Shown here: positions 1-6,457 of the stretch, piece by piece
How the letters are laid out: each line of letters starts with the position of its first letter
Numbering within the stretch: the stretch's first letter is position 1
Source of the DNA: RGIG4608 sp045637205
GTDB taxonomy: Bacteria; Bacillota; Clostridia; Oscillospirales; CAG-272
Assembly (NCBI GenBank): GCA_045637205.1
Contig: JAZTYY010000008.1
Span: 1 to 10,264, forward strand
DNA length: 10,264 nt
Reading direction: 5' to 3'
Position numbers and translations under genes: made by a program
The notes under the pieces: model-generated
Told to the model about the DNA's origin: nothing
The model's input: only the letters and a program-made list of their open reading frames with translations
Database searches by the model: none

Positions 1-722
1 GGAACTCTCTGTGCAGAACCGATGAGCTTACCGTTCAATTCAGGGATAACTAGGCCGATAGCCTTAGCAGCACCTGTTGAGTTAGGAACGATGTTAGCAG
101 CACCTGCTCTTGCTCTTCTCATGTCGCCCTTTCTGTGAGGACCGTCAAGAATCATCTGATCGCCTGTGTAAGCGTGGATTGTTGACATGATACCTGACTG
201 AATAGCAGCGTAGTCATCCAATGCCTTAGCCATAGGAGCCAAGCAGTTTGTTGTACATGAAGCAGCAGAGATGATTGTGTCATCAGCTGTAAGTGTTTCG
301 TTGTTTGTACCGAAAACGATTGTCTTAAGGTCATTACCTGCGGGAGCAGAAATAACTACCTTCTTAGCACCTGCATCGATGTGTGCCTGAGATTTTTCCT
401 TTGAGCAGTAGAAACCTGTGCATTCAAGAACTACGTCAACACCGAGCTCACCCCAAGGGCAGTCAGCTGCGTTCTTTTCAGCATAGATCTTAAGTGTTTT
501 ACCGTCAACTGTGATTGTGCCTGCTTCGTCATCGGACTCAACTGTGTGACCAAGAGCAAGGTAGTTACCCTGAGCTGTGTCATACTTGAGAAGGTGAGCG
601 AGCATCTTGGGGCTTGTAAGGTCGTTGATAGCTACGATTTCGTAACCTTCAGCACCGAACATCTGACGGAAAGCGAGACGACCGATACGGCCGAATCCGT
701 TAATAGCAACTTTTACTGACAT
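1..722 (-). CDS. gap: Glyceraldehyde-3-phosphate dehydrogenase (C-terminus beyond window)
   Basis: This is a glycolytic, phosphorylating GAPDH. It oxidises glyceraldehyde-3-phosphate to 1,3-bisphosphoglycerate in the cytoplasm using NAD. The 240 visible residues begin MSVKVAINGFGRIGR, the Rossmann nucleotide-binding loop (GFGRIGR at 9-15). The acid-plus-Leu pair D34-L35 (INDLT) is typical of NAD-preferring glycolytic enzymes. The catalytic motif SCTTNC has its nucleophile at Cys156, and HAYTGDQ plus the RRARAGAANIVPNSTGAAKA segment follow, as in the family. Full enzymes are about 335 residues, so roughly the last 95 lie outside the left edge. The start at 722 is fixed by a GGAGG ribosome site (731-735) eight bases upstream. 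The gene reads away from the YitT-type gene and has its own promoter. No irregularity is seen. Confidence 0.97.
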   Translation of the reverse strand, partial: MSVKVAINGFGRIGRLAFRQMFGAEGYEIVAINDLTSPKMLAHLLKYDTAQGNYLALGHTVESDDEAGTITVDGKTLKIYAEKNAADCPWGELGVDVVLECTGFYCSKEKSQAHIDAGAKKVVISAPAGNDLKTIVFGTNNETLTADDTIISAASCTTNCLAPMAKALDDYAAIQSGIMSTIHAYTGDQMILDGPHRKGDMRRARAGAANIVPNSTGAAKAIGLVIPELNGKLIGSAQRV

Positions 723-766
723 TTTAATGTCCTCCATTTAAAAAATATTTTTTAACTATTTGGTCT

Positions 767-783
767 GGAACCTTCTAAGTTCC
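767..783. promoter_or_regulatory. Short inverted repeat in gap leader
   Basis: GGAAC (767-771) and GTTCC (779-783) form an inverted repeat with a seven-base centre. It lies just downstream of the predicted gap transcription start, so it could be an operator or a small 5' hairpin in the mRNA. No regulator family is recognised, and a five-base arm can arise by chance. Confidence 0.25.
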
Positions 784-794
784 CATACACATCT

Positions 795-823
795 ATTTTA
801 TCGCATTTTAAGAAAATATACAA
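795..823 (-). promoter_or_regulatory. Probable vegetative promoter for gap
   Basis: Read on the minus strand, a -35 TTGTAT (823-818) is followed after exactly 17 bases by a -10 TAAAAT (800-795). This puts the transcript start near 788 and gives a leader of about 66 bases to the gap ATG at 722. A better-looking -35, TTGTCA, lies a little further upstream but pairs only with a poor -10 (TTAAAA), so the pair given here is preferred. Confidence 0.5.
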
Positions 824-984
824 GACTTTTGACAAAAATTTCTCAATTTTGTTGATTTGTTTGAATAAAAACGTTAAAAAAAAGATATTTTAAGCATATT
901 GCACAAAAAATGTACCCCATATATATAGAAACAACATAAAAAAACATCTTTTTATTGATTTTATCAAAAAAAGTCAAATGCTTG

Positions 985-1013
985 TTGAAAAATTTGATTG
1001 TATAGTGTATAAT
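985..1013 (+). promoter_or_regulatory. Vegetative promoter for YitT-type gene
   Basis: TTGAAA (985-990), a 17-base spacer and a perfect TATAAT (1008-1013) form a near-consensus sigma-A promoter. The transcript should start near 1020, about 27 bases before the ATG at 1047. Because the promoter lies inside the upstream in-frame extension that begins at 978, it shows that the longer start cannot be the one used from this promoter. Confidence 0.8.
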
Positions 1014-1034
1014 ATAAGTAATAAAATTATTATT

Positions 1035-1040
1035 TTGGAG
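1035..1040 (+). promoter_or_regulatory. Ribosome binding site deciding the YitT-type start
   Basis: TTGGAG ends six bases before the ATG at 1047. The in-frame ATG at 978 lies upstream of the promoter, so this site supports the start at 1047. Confidence 0.75.
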
Positions 1041-1046
1041 TATTCT

Positions 1047-1967
1047 ATGGCTTTAAAGATAAATAAATATGACATACTAAAGATACTAAAGCACTTTTTC
1101 TTTGTTGCTTTGGGAACATTAATACTTGCATTTGGAACAGCGGTATTCCTTGTTGAATACGATCTTGTAACAGGTGGTGTTTCAGGTTTTGCCATTGTTT
1201 TGAATGAAATTTGGCCAAATAGTGAGGATTTCTATATTACCGTATTAACTTGGGGACTCTTCTTGTTAGGCTGGATATTCTTGGGACACAATTTCGCGGC
1301 CAAGACCTTGCTTTCAACAATTCTTTATCCCTTTATGTATATGGCGTGCAGATTGCTTGTTGACCCTGATTTAAATTTGTTTAATGGATACTTTATTATT
1401 CACAAGGCAGCTTATCAAGACATTGCCGTGTTTATTGCAGCAACTCTTGGTGGCGCGTGTGTGGGCGTTGGATGTGCGCTTGCATTTAAGGGTGGTGGTT
1501 CAACCGGTGGCGTTGACGTAATCGCGTTCCTTGTTTGTAAGATATTCAAAAAGTTAAAAAGCTCATACGTTATTTTTGCTATTGATGCCACAATTATTAC
1601 GTTAGGTATCTTTGTAATTCAAGATATGGTTCTTTCCTTGCTTGGTATTGTGTCGGCATTCCTTTGCGCCTTGATGATTGATAAGGTGTTCCTTGGAAAT
1701 GATGGTGCATACGTGGCGCAGATTGTATCGGATGAGTACGAAATTATTTCCAAGGGAATTATTAGGCAGCTTGATAGAACTGCAACCATAGTTGACGTTA
1801 TGGGAGCATATTCTAAGCAGCCCAAAAAGATGCTTATCGTTTCATTTAGTATGCGAGAGTATTCTGATTTGGTGAATATAATCAACCATGCTGACCCCGG
1901 TGCATTTATGACAGTTACTAGAGCGCACGAAAATCACGGAGAAGGTTGGACAACTGAAAAGAAATAA
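1047..1967 (+). CDS. YitT-family membrane protein (DUF161 + DUF2179)
   Basis: This 306-residue polytopic membrane protein belongs to the YitT/YpjC/YqfU-type family of Bacillota, whose transport or regulatory role is not firmly established. The membrane part has hydrophobic segments near 15-37, 63-80, 86-103, 124-146, 174-192 and 194-212. It contains two related glycine motifs, TGGVSG at 42-47 and GGGSTGGVD at 149-157, consistent with the family's internally repeated transporter-like fold. The soluble C-terminal DUF2179 domain runs from about 222 to 300 (AYVAQIVSDEYEIISKGI onward, ending near VTRAHENHGEGW). Length and architecture are normal for the family. The gene stands alone between its own sigma-A promoter and a terminator, so the neighbours give no hint about a substrate. 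Confidence 0.9.
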   Translation: MALKINKYDILKILKHFFFVALGTLILAFGTAVFLVEYDLVTGGVSGFAIVLNEIWPNSEDFYITVLTWGLFLLGWIFLGHNFAAKTLLSTILYPFMYMACRLLVDPDLNLFNGYFIIHKAAYQDIAVFIAATLGGACVGVGCALAFKGGGSTGGVDVIAFLVCKIFKKLKSSYVIFAIDATIITLGIFVIQDMVLSLLGIVSAFLCALMIDKVFLGNDGAYVAQIVSDEYEIISKGIIRQLDRTATIVDVMGAYSKQPKKMLIVSFSMREYSDLVNIINHADPGAFMTVTRAHENHGEGWTTEKK

Positions 1968-1971
1968 AGAA

Positions 1972-1998
1972 AAAAGGAGAGCAAGAAGCTCTCCTTTT
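1972..1998. terminator. Bidirectional intrinsic terminator
   Basis: An 11-base-pair perfect stem (1972-1982 with 1988-1998) encloses the loop AAGAA. Its GC-rich core, GGAGAGC/GCTCTCC, is flanked by A and T runs on both sides. It lies between the convergent YitT-type gene (stop at 1967) and the hydrolase gene (stop at 2002), and has the U-tract features to end transcripts from both. Confidence 0.9.
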
Positions 1999-2001
1999 AT
2001 T

Positions 2002-2961
2002 TTATTCATGTTTTTCAATAAACTTCCAAATCTTACCCCAATATTTATCGGGATATAGAAGGGCGGACATTTCGTGATTTGCTCCTTTACATATAAGGAG
2101 CTCCTTTTTGCATGAAGCGTTGTTATAAAGCTCGTGTGCCATGCTTACGGGAACAACGGTGTCGTCAGTTCCGTGTATAAAGAGTATTGGTGTTTGAGAT
2201 TTTTTAACTTGATTGAGTCCTGAGGCTTCCTTGATGTCAAAACCCACGCGCTTCTTTATTGCGCGTCTGAAAATTTCAATACAGGGAAACGCAGGGAGCT
2301 TCATCATTTTTGGAATTTTATACGTATACGCATCATAAACCGAGCTGTAACCACAATCCTCAATTGCGCATACAACGTTTTTAGGGAGAATTTCTCCCGT
2401 TGTCATCATAACGGTTGCGGCACCCATTGAAACACCGTGAAGGACAATTTTGGCGTTAGAATTTTCTTCATTTATATAATTAATCCAATCAACAATGTCA
2501 AATCTTTCGTGCCAACCCATTGTGCAATAATCGTAGTCACTGCCAAGATGGGCGCGAAGATAGGGAAGGAGCACGTTATATCCAGCCTCATAATATTTTT
2601 TAGCAAGATATGAAACCGACTTCACCGACGCGCGATAGCCGTGCACGATAATTACGTATTTTGATGCATTGGCAGATTGCTTGTAAAGAAGAGCATTGAT
2701 GCTTCTACTCTCACTGTTGGTTATTGACACATTAGTGCCCAAGGTTTTTTCATAAAACTCACGGCCGGCAATAACGTCCGGGTTGTTAGCAAAGTCTTCG
2801 CGATTTTTCTTGGTCATCAGTTTGCGCTTAATAACTGCAATGCCGTCGCGATGGAGGTGCTCATCAACAAGCTTTTCTATTTTCTTTTTGATGGCAAAGC
2901 CTGCTGCAATGGTACCCGTTACGGCAAGCGCACCGAGGGCCAATTTATAATCAGTTCTCAT
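2002..2961 (-). CDS. Membrane-anchored alpha/beta hydrolase (serine hydrolase)
   Basis: This 319-residue alpha/beta-hydrolase-fold protein is probably an esterase or peptidase-like enzyme of unknown substrate. Residues 6-24 form a single hydrophobic segment followed by a lysine cluster, suggesting an N-terminal membrane anchor or uncleaved signal. The oxyanion-hole motif HGYRAS is at 107-112. The nucleophile elbow GVSMGA puts Ser at 178. HGTDDTVVP supplies the acid, probably Asp267, and NHE places the catalytic His at 296, so the triad is complete. Overall it resembles the YqkD/YfhR-type or BAAT/dienelactone-like hydrolases common in Clostridia. It lies 15 bases after the dut stop in the same direction, with its own GGAG ribosome site, so it is very likely co-transcribed with dut. 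No functional link to dUTP metabolism is apparent. Confidence 0.88.
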   Translation of the reverse strand: MRTDYKLALGALAVTGTIAAGFAIKKKIEKLVDEHLHRDGIAVIKRKLMTKKNREDFANNPDVIAGREFYEKTLGTNVSITNSESRSINALLYKQSANASKYVIIVHGYRASVKSVSYLAKKYYEAGYNVLLPYLRAHLGSDYDYCTMGWHERFDIVDWINYINEENSNAKIVLHGVSMGAATVMMTTGEILPKNVVCAIEDCGYSSVYDAYTYKIPKMMKLPAFPCIEIFRRAIKKRVGFDIKEASGLNQVKKSQTPILFIHGTDDTVVPVSMAHELYNNASCKKELLICKGANHEMSALLYPDKYWGKIWKFIEKHE

Positions 2962-2976
2962 TTACTTCTCCAAAAA

Positions 2977-3417
2977 TTATTTTGTTCCTGTTGAGCCAAA
3001 GCCACCCTCACCGCGAACGGTTTCAGAGAGCTCGTCAGCCTCTTCAAAATCAGCAACAACGTAAGGTGTGATAACGAGCTGAGCAATTCTTTCGCCCTTT
3101 GCAACTGTTTGCTCAACCTCACTGTGATTGTGAAGGGCAACCATAACCTCGCCGCGATAGTCACAGTCGATAACGCCAACCTTGTTGGCAGGGGCAAGAC
3201 CACGCTTTGAAGCAAGACCGCTTCTTGCATAGATAAGGCCCGCAAAACCGACGGGTAATTCAAGAGCAAGACCTGTTTTGATAAGAATTGTTGCATGAGG
3301 AGCAATAGTTACATCGTCCATAGCGGAATAAAGGTCAGCACCTGCTGAGAAGGGTGATCCATATGTAGGAATAATGGCATTGTCATTAAGCTTTTTAATT
3401 TTAATATTATATTTCAT
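2977..3417 (-). CDS. dut: Deoxyuridine 5'-triphosphate nucleotidohydrolase (dUTPase)
   Basis: This is a trimeric dUTPase, which hydrolyses dUTP to dUMP and pyrophosphate. It keeps uracil out of DNA and feeds thymidylate synthesis. All five family motifs are present in the 146 residues. Motif I is AGADLYS (25-31). Motif II is ARSGLASKRGL (64-74). Motif III is GVIDCDYRGEV (81-91), with the catalytic Asp at 84. Motif IV is GERIAQLVI (108-116). Motif V is the mobile C-terminal arm RGEGGFGSTG (135-144). Length is typical. A ribosome site, GGAG (3425-3428), lies seven bases before the ATG. It is the first gene of a two-gene minus-strand operon with the hydrolase, and is divergent from the MATE gene. 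Confidence 0.97.
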   Translation of the reverse strand: MKYNIKIKKLNDNAIIPTYGSPFSAGADLYSAMDDVTIAPHATILIKTGLALELPVGFAGLIYARSGLASKRGLAPANKVGVIDCDYRGEVMVALHNHSEVEQTVAKGERIAQLVITPYVVADFEEADELSETVRGEGGFGSTGTK

Positions 3418-3467
3418 ATTTTTTCTCCAAAAATTAGGATTTTTATATTATTATGTTACCATAAATC

Positions 3468-3496
3468 ACAATAAATTGCAAGTGAAAAATTGACAA
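3468..3496 (-). promoter_or_regulatory. Possible promoter for dut-hydrolase operon
   Basis: On the minus strand, TTGTCA (3496-3491), a 17-base spacer and TATTGT (3473-3468) would start the transcript about 43 bases before dut. The -35 physically overlaps the -35 of the divergent MATE promoter, because the sequence TTGACAA is nearly self-complementary. An alternative pair, TTGCAA/TAACAT, lies slightly downstream, so the assignment is uncertain. Confidence 0.35.
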
Positions 3497-3518
3497 AATA
3501 GATAAAGTGTGCTATTAT
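3490..3518 (+). promoter_or_regulatory. Vegetative promoter for MATE-VTT operon
   Basis: A perfect -35 TTGACA (3490-3495), a 17-base spacer and TATTAT (3513-3518, five of six matches) form a strong sigma-A promoter. It predicts a start near 3525, about 59 bases before the MATE ATG at 3584. Confidence 0.8.
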
Positions 3519-3574
3519 TAAAATAAGAAATAATTTTGAAATTATATAACTTGAAACAATATCTCAATTATCAT

Positions 3575-3580
3575 GAGGAA
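3575..3580 (+). promoter_or_regulatory. Ribosome binding site deciding the MATE start
   Basis: GAGGAA precedes the ATG at 3584 by only a few bases. The in-frame TTG at 3536 has no ribosome site and would sit about ten bases from the predicted transcript start. The in-frame ATG at 3614 also lacks one. The start at 3584 is therefore preferred. Confidence 0.65.
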
Positions 3581-3583
3581 AAA

Positions 3584-4939
3584 ATGACTAGATCAGAGGC
3601 ATATCACAAGAAAATGACCGAAGAATCGGTTTCTAAAATAATAATATCCTTAGGAATACCAACTACCATATCTATGCTTATTACCAATATATATAATATG
3701 GCAGATACGTATTTCGTTGGAACTGTTGGCCCTGATGCGCAGGCGGCAACGGGTATTTTGTTCACGCTTCAGTGCATCATTCAGGCGGTTGCCTTTATGC
3801 TTGGTCACGGTTCGGGAACTTACGTTGCAAAATATCTTGCGCAAAGAAATATAACAAAGGCATCAAGCTATACAACAACTGCTTTTGTTTCGGGTGCAGT
3901 TATAGGGGCTTTCATTTTAAGCTTGGGGCTTGTATTTCTTAGACCCTTTATGACGCTGCTTGGTGCGAGGGGTGGCGTTTTACCACATGCTGAGCAATAC
4001 GGTATGTGGATTCTAATATCCTGCCCATTCCTTATTTGCTCACTTGTTTTAAATAACGTGTTAAGATATGAGGGCAAGGCATTTTATGCGATGTTTGGAC
4101 TTACAACGGGTGGTGTTTTGAATATTGCAGGAGACTATGTGTTCGTAAAGGTGCTTGATATGGGCGTTTACGGAGCGGGTCTTGCAACTGCAATTTCACA
4201 AATTATCAGCTTTACCATTCTCATTATATTATATATAAAATTTGCTCAAAGCCATATTTCACTTAAATTGATGGCTAAAGAGGGTGAAATTTACCTCAAT
4301 ATCTTCAAAATGGGGTTACCCTCACTCATTCGTCAGGGTCTTACATCTATTTCAAACGGTTTGCTTAACAATCTAATCGTTGGTGGTGAAGCTCAGGCGG
4401 CAATGAGCATTGTTCAAAAATATTCGTCCTTTGTTATGTGCGTTGGACTCGGCATAGGTCAGGGTTATCAGCCCTTTGCATCCTTCAACTACGAATTGAA
4501 GGAATATGACAGGGTTAAAAAGGGAACAAAATTCCTTGTTGCCTTTGGCACCATTGCCATTGGCATAATTGCCACAATTGGATTTATTCTTTCCCCCACG
4601 TTGATGAGAATTTTCCAAGAGGATCCGGCAACAGTGAAAATTGGTATCCCTGCAATGCAATATGCATCAATTGGACTTTTGTTCTTGCCAATTACGGTTT
4701 CATGTAATATGCTTTATCAAAGCATCAGAAAGGCAGCAATGGCATCATTTATGGCAATTATGCGTTCAGGTGCTGTGCTTATCCCTGTCCTTTTGATTGC
4801 ACATGCCATCGGTGGACTTAACGGTGTAATTATGGCGCAGCCCATAGCCGATGTTTTAACGGGAATTATTACTCTTCCGTTCCTTATTAGATTCTTTAAA
4901 AAGACGCCTTCGACTGCTGAAGCAAGGGGGGAAGTATGA
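3584..4939 (+). CDS. MATE-family multidrug/cation antiporter (MepA-like)
   Basis: This 451-residue integral membrane exporter with about 12 hydrophobic segments belongs to the MATE family, which expels organic cations or metabolites in exchange for Na+ or H+. Family signatures are the N-terminal helix IPTTISMLITNIYNMAD (25-41) followed by TYFVG, the segment around NIAGDYVF (180-187) with GVYGAGLATAISQ (194-206), and the second-half hallmark GQGYQPFASFNY (292-303) followed by YDRVKK. This pattern fits the MepA/NorM-like branch of Bacillota. Its substrate cannot be read from sequence. Its stop overlaps the start of the next gene (ATGA at 4936-4939), implying translational coupling with the VTT protein. 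Confidence 0.93.
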   Translation: MTRSEAYHKKMTEESVSKIIISLGIPTTISMLITNIYNMADTYFVGTVGPDAQAATGILFTLQCIIQAVAFMLGHGSGTYVAKYLAQRNITKASSYTTTAFVSGAVIGAFILSLGLVFLRPFMTLLGARGGVLPHAEQYGMWILISCPFLICSLVLNNVLRYEGKAFYAMFGLTTGGVLNIAGDYVFVKVLDMGVYGAGLATAISQIISFTILIILYIKFAQSHISLKLMAKEGEIYLNIFKMGLPSLIRQGLTSISNGLLNNLIVGGEAQAAMSIVQKYSSFVMCVGLGIGQGYQPFASFNYELKEYDRVKKGTKFLVAFGTIAIGIIATIGFILSPTLMRIFQEDPATVKIGIPAMQYASIGLLFLPITVSCNMLYQSIRKAAMASFMAIMRSGAVLIPVLLIAHAIGGLNGVIMAQPIADVLTGIITLPFLIRFFKKTPSTAEARGEV

Positions 4940-5610
4940 AAATAAACAAGAAAAAAATACTGCAATATACCCCAATAACCTTTATGGGTATATGCGTTGT
5001 GTCATTTTTGATATTTCTTGCATTGAATGAGGATTTTTCAATACAGGATTTTCTCGAATTAACGCGTGGCAATCCAATAATTACGTCGGCTGCGATCATA
5101 CTTGCCTTTATTATCAAGGGCTTTGTTGTGTTTATGCCATATGCGGTGATAGCAATTTCGGCTATGGCGATGCTCGATTTTCCCGTGGCACTTGCCACAG
5201 TTCTTATCGGCACGTTGGTGAATCTTTCGGTTCCTTATTGGATGGGTAGGCTCACAAAGGACGATTGGATTCAAAAGATACTTGATAAAATTCCAAAGAT
5301 TCGTAAGTATTATGAGATGACGGATAATCTCTTTTTGCTCAGCTTTACACTTCGCGCGATGAACCTTTCAAACGAATGTCTTGGATTATTTTTCGGCTCG
5401 GCAGGACTTAAATATATACCGTATCTTGTGGCAAATTTCATTGCCATTATGCCAAGCATGATTAGCTATATAATTCTTGGCAAGGATATGAATCTTCTTG
5501 AATCAATTCAAGAGCCTGTCTTTTGGGCGGCAATTGTGGTGGATTGCCTTATGGTCACGGTAATGACCGTATATTTCAAGAAAAAACAAAAAAGCAAGGC
5601 AAATAAATAA
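4936..5610 (+). CDS. VTT/TVP38-type (SNARE-associated Golgi) membrane protein
   Basis: This 224-residue membrane protein is most like the VTT-domain (TVP38/TMEM64, DedA-superfamily) proteins. Members are thought to move or scramble lipids or lipid carriers, though the role of this protein is unknown. Residues 13-30 form a first membrane helix. The VTT region spans about 55-182 and includes KGFVVFMPYAVI (61-72), the PYWMGR segment (100-105), FTLRAMNLSNECLGLFFG (137-154) and the polar-hydrophobic block up to YIILG (178-182). A last helix (about 194-213) is followed by a lysine-rich cytoplasmic tail. The ribosome site is the G-run GGGGGGAA just upstream, inside the end of the MATE gene. The overlap suggests the two proteins are made together. 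The assignment rests on pattern rather than a diagnostic catalytic motif. Confidence 0.75.
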   Translation: MKINKKKILQYTPITFMGICVVSFLIFLALNEDFSIQDFLELTRGNPIITSAAIILAFIIKGFVVFMPYAVIAISAMAMLDFPVALATVLIGTLVNLSVPYWMGRLTKDDWIQKILDKIPKIRKYYEMTDNLFLLSFTLRAMNLSNECLGLFFGSAGLKYIPYLVANFIAIMPSMISYIILGKDMNLLESIQEPVFWAAIVVDCLMVTVMTVYFKKKQKSKANK

Positions 5611-5611
5611 A

Positions 5612-5635
5612 AAAAGCTCCCATATGGGAGCTTTT
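5612..5635. terminator. Bidirectional intrinsic terminator (perfect palindrome)
   Basis: A ten-base-pair stem, AAAAGCTCCC with GGGAGCTTTT, encloses ATAT. It is a perfect 24-base palindrome between the convergent VTT gene (stop at 5610) and the SpoIIQ-like gene (stop at 5643). T-rich sequence follows on both strands, so it should terminate both transcripts. Confidence 0.88.
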
Positions 5636-5642
5636 CTATTTA

Positions 5643-6347
5643 TTATTTTTCAGTTGCTGTTTGCTCGTAGGAGGTGTCCTTGCTTAATGTTTCCACGTCC
5701 TTGGTAGAGAAGTATTCAAGTGGGTCAACTGAAAGACCGCCCACTGTCATTTCGAAGTGGAGGTGGGGCTCATCTGCAATTTCAACCATTGCCGTTGCGC
5801 CAACCGTTGCAATTTGCTGACCTGCCTTTACCTTTGCACCCTCGATAATGCCCTTGGGGAGCTCTGTTGAAACGTTTTTATAGATGGAAACAGCATCACC
5901 GTTGTGCTTAACTGCGATGCACTGACCCATTCTAACGTCCTCCCAAATTTGCATAACTGTGCCGTCAGCTACGGAATAGACGGGAGCGCCGTCTGTGGTG
6001 ATTACGTCAATGCCGAGATGAACGCGATAATCGTTCATTGTGGGTGAGAAAACCTGAAGCTCGGAGTCGTGTACATTGAGTAGTTTACCTGAAACGGGAA
6101 GGGAAAACGTGGGGAGCTTTGAGCCAACGTCGCTTGAGGTGTCATCGGATGGAGTTGAGGGGACGGGCTGCTTAGGAGTAGTTGTTGTCTGCTTGGGAGT
6201 GGTTACATCGGGAGTGGTTTGTTTGTTGCGGTTTGTAGCAACAACGGCTGAAACGATGACAATCATCGCAAGCAAAATGGAAATTGCGGCAATGTATATT
6301 GCTTTGTTTTCCTTGAAATTTCTAATAATTTTTTCTTTATCAAACAT
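5643..6347 (-). CDS. spoIIQ: SpoIIQ-like M23/LytM-domain membrane protein
   Basis: This 234-residue protein has a short cytoplasmic N-terminus, one transmembrane helix (about 16-37), a Thr/Pro-rich linker (about 42-75) and a C-terminal LytM/M23 domain (about 84-213). In sporulating Bacillota, SpoIIQ sits in the forespore membrane and binds SpoIIIAH of the mother cell, forming the channel needed for late forespore gene expression. Supporting features are the size, this architecture, the YRVHLGID segment before the core and a sigma-F-type promoter. The zinc-ligand motifs HLGID (His110, Asp114) and HLHF (His195, His197) are intact, unlike Bacillus subtilis SpoIIQ. However, the usual Tyr-x-His of active enzymes reads YKN (156-158), so peptidase activity is doubtful. 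The start at 6347 has the ribosome site AAAGGAA; a longer in-frame start at 6464 would run through the promoter. The alternative is a generic M23 cell-wall protein. Confidence 0.7.
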   Translation of the reverse strand: MFDKEKIIRNFKENKAIYIAAISILLAMIVIVSAVVATNRNKQTTPDVTTPKQTTTTPKQPVPSTPSDDTSSDVGSKLPTFSLPVSGKLLNVHDSELQVFSPTMNDYRVHLGIDVITTDGAPVYSVADGTVMQIWEDVRMGQCIAVKHNGDAVSIYKNVSTELPKGIIEGAKVKAGQQIATVGATAMVEIADEPHLHFEMTVGGLSVDPLEYFSTKDVETLSKDTSYEQTATEK

Positions 6348-6389
6348 AATTAAGTTCCTTTCTGTGCATAATTTTTGCTTTGATAGTAG

Positions 6390-6418
6390 TATTTTTGCCC
6401 TATTTTTTTGCTTTATAC
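6390..6418 (-). promoter_or_regulatory. Sigma-F-type (forespore) promoter for SpoIIQ-like gene
   Basis: On the minus strand, GTATA (6418-6414) is followed after 14 bases by GGCAAAAATA (6399-6390). The -10 matches the published Bacillus sigma-F consensus GGNRANAMTW at all ten positions, and the -35 fits GYWTA. The predicted start near 6383 gives a leader of about 36 bases to the ATG at 6347. No comparable sigma-A promoter is obvious for this gene. Confidence 0.65.
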
Positions 6419-6421
6419 GAA

Positions 6422-6443
6422 ATTTTGATAAAATAATCAAAAT
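6422..6443. repeat. Palindrome copy 1, ATTTTGAT-N6-ATCAAAAT
   Basis: Perfect eight-base arms (6422-6429 and 6436-6443) surround a six-base A/T centre. The copy ends three bases upstream of the sigma-F-like -35 of the SpoIIQ-like gene and lies upstream of the ruvX -35. The same arms recur at 6474-6492. It may be a protein binding site; no regulator is recognised. Confidence 0.45.
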
Positions 6444-6457
6444 ATGAGCAAGTTCAT

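Larger units (their letters stand above)
723..1046. promoter_or_regulatory. Divergent intergenic region, gap / YitT-type gene
   Basis: This 324-base AT-rich stretch separates two divergent genes. It holds the gap promoter and leader at its left end (about 723-823) and the YitT-type promoter and leader at its right end (985-1046). The middle (about 830-980) is rich in A and T runs. I see no convincing gene, RNA element or third promoter there. Confidence 0.7.

Noticed and set aside
978..1046. Upstream extension of the YitT-type gene to an ATG at 978
   Set aside because: A TTGAAA-17-TATAAT promoter lies inside it, and the downstream ATG at 1047 has its own ribosome site.
2958..3305. 115-residue minus-strand frame overlapping dut
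   Set aside because: It is an alternative frame of dut, low in complexity and rich in Leu, with no family signature.
2962..3435. Shared 14-base leader TAATTTTTGGAGAA before both dut and the hydrolase gene
   Set aside because: It is mostly a T-run plus a ribosome site, and in one copy includes the dut stop codon. Shared translation signal and chance explain it.
3536..3583. Upstream TTG start for the MATE gene
   Set aside because: No ribosome site, only about ten bases from the predicted transcript start, and the extra residues do not resemble the family; the ATG at 3584 has GAGGAA.
5612..5635. Perfect 24-base palindrome as an operator
   Set aside because: It lies between convergent stop codons with A/T runs on both sides, which is the form of a bidirectional terminator.
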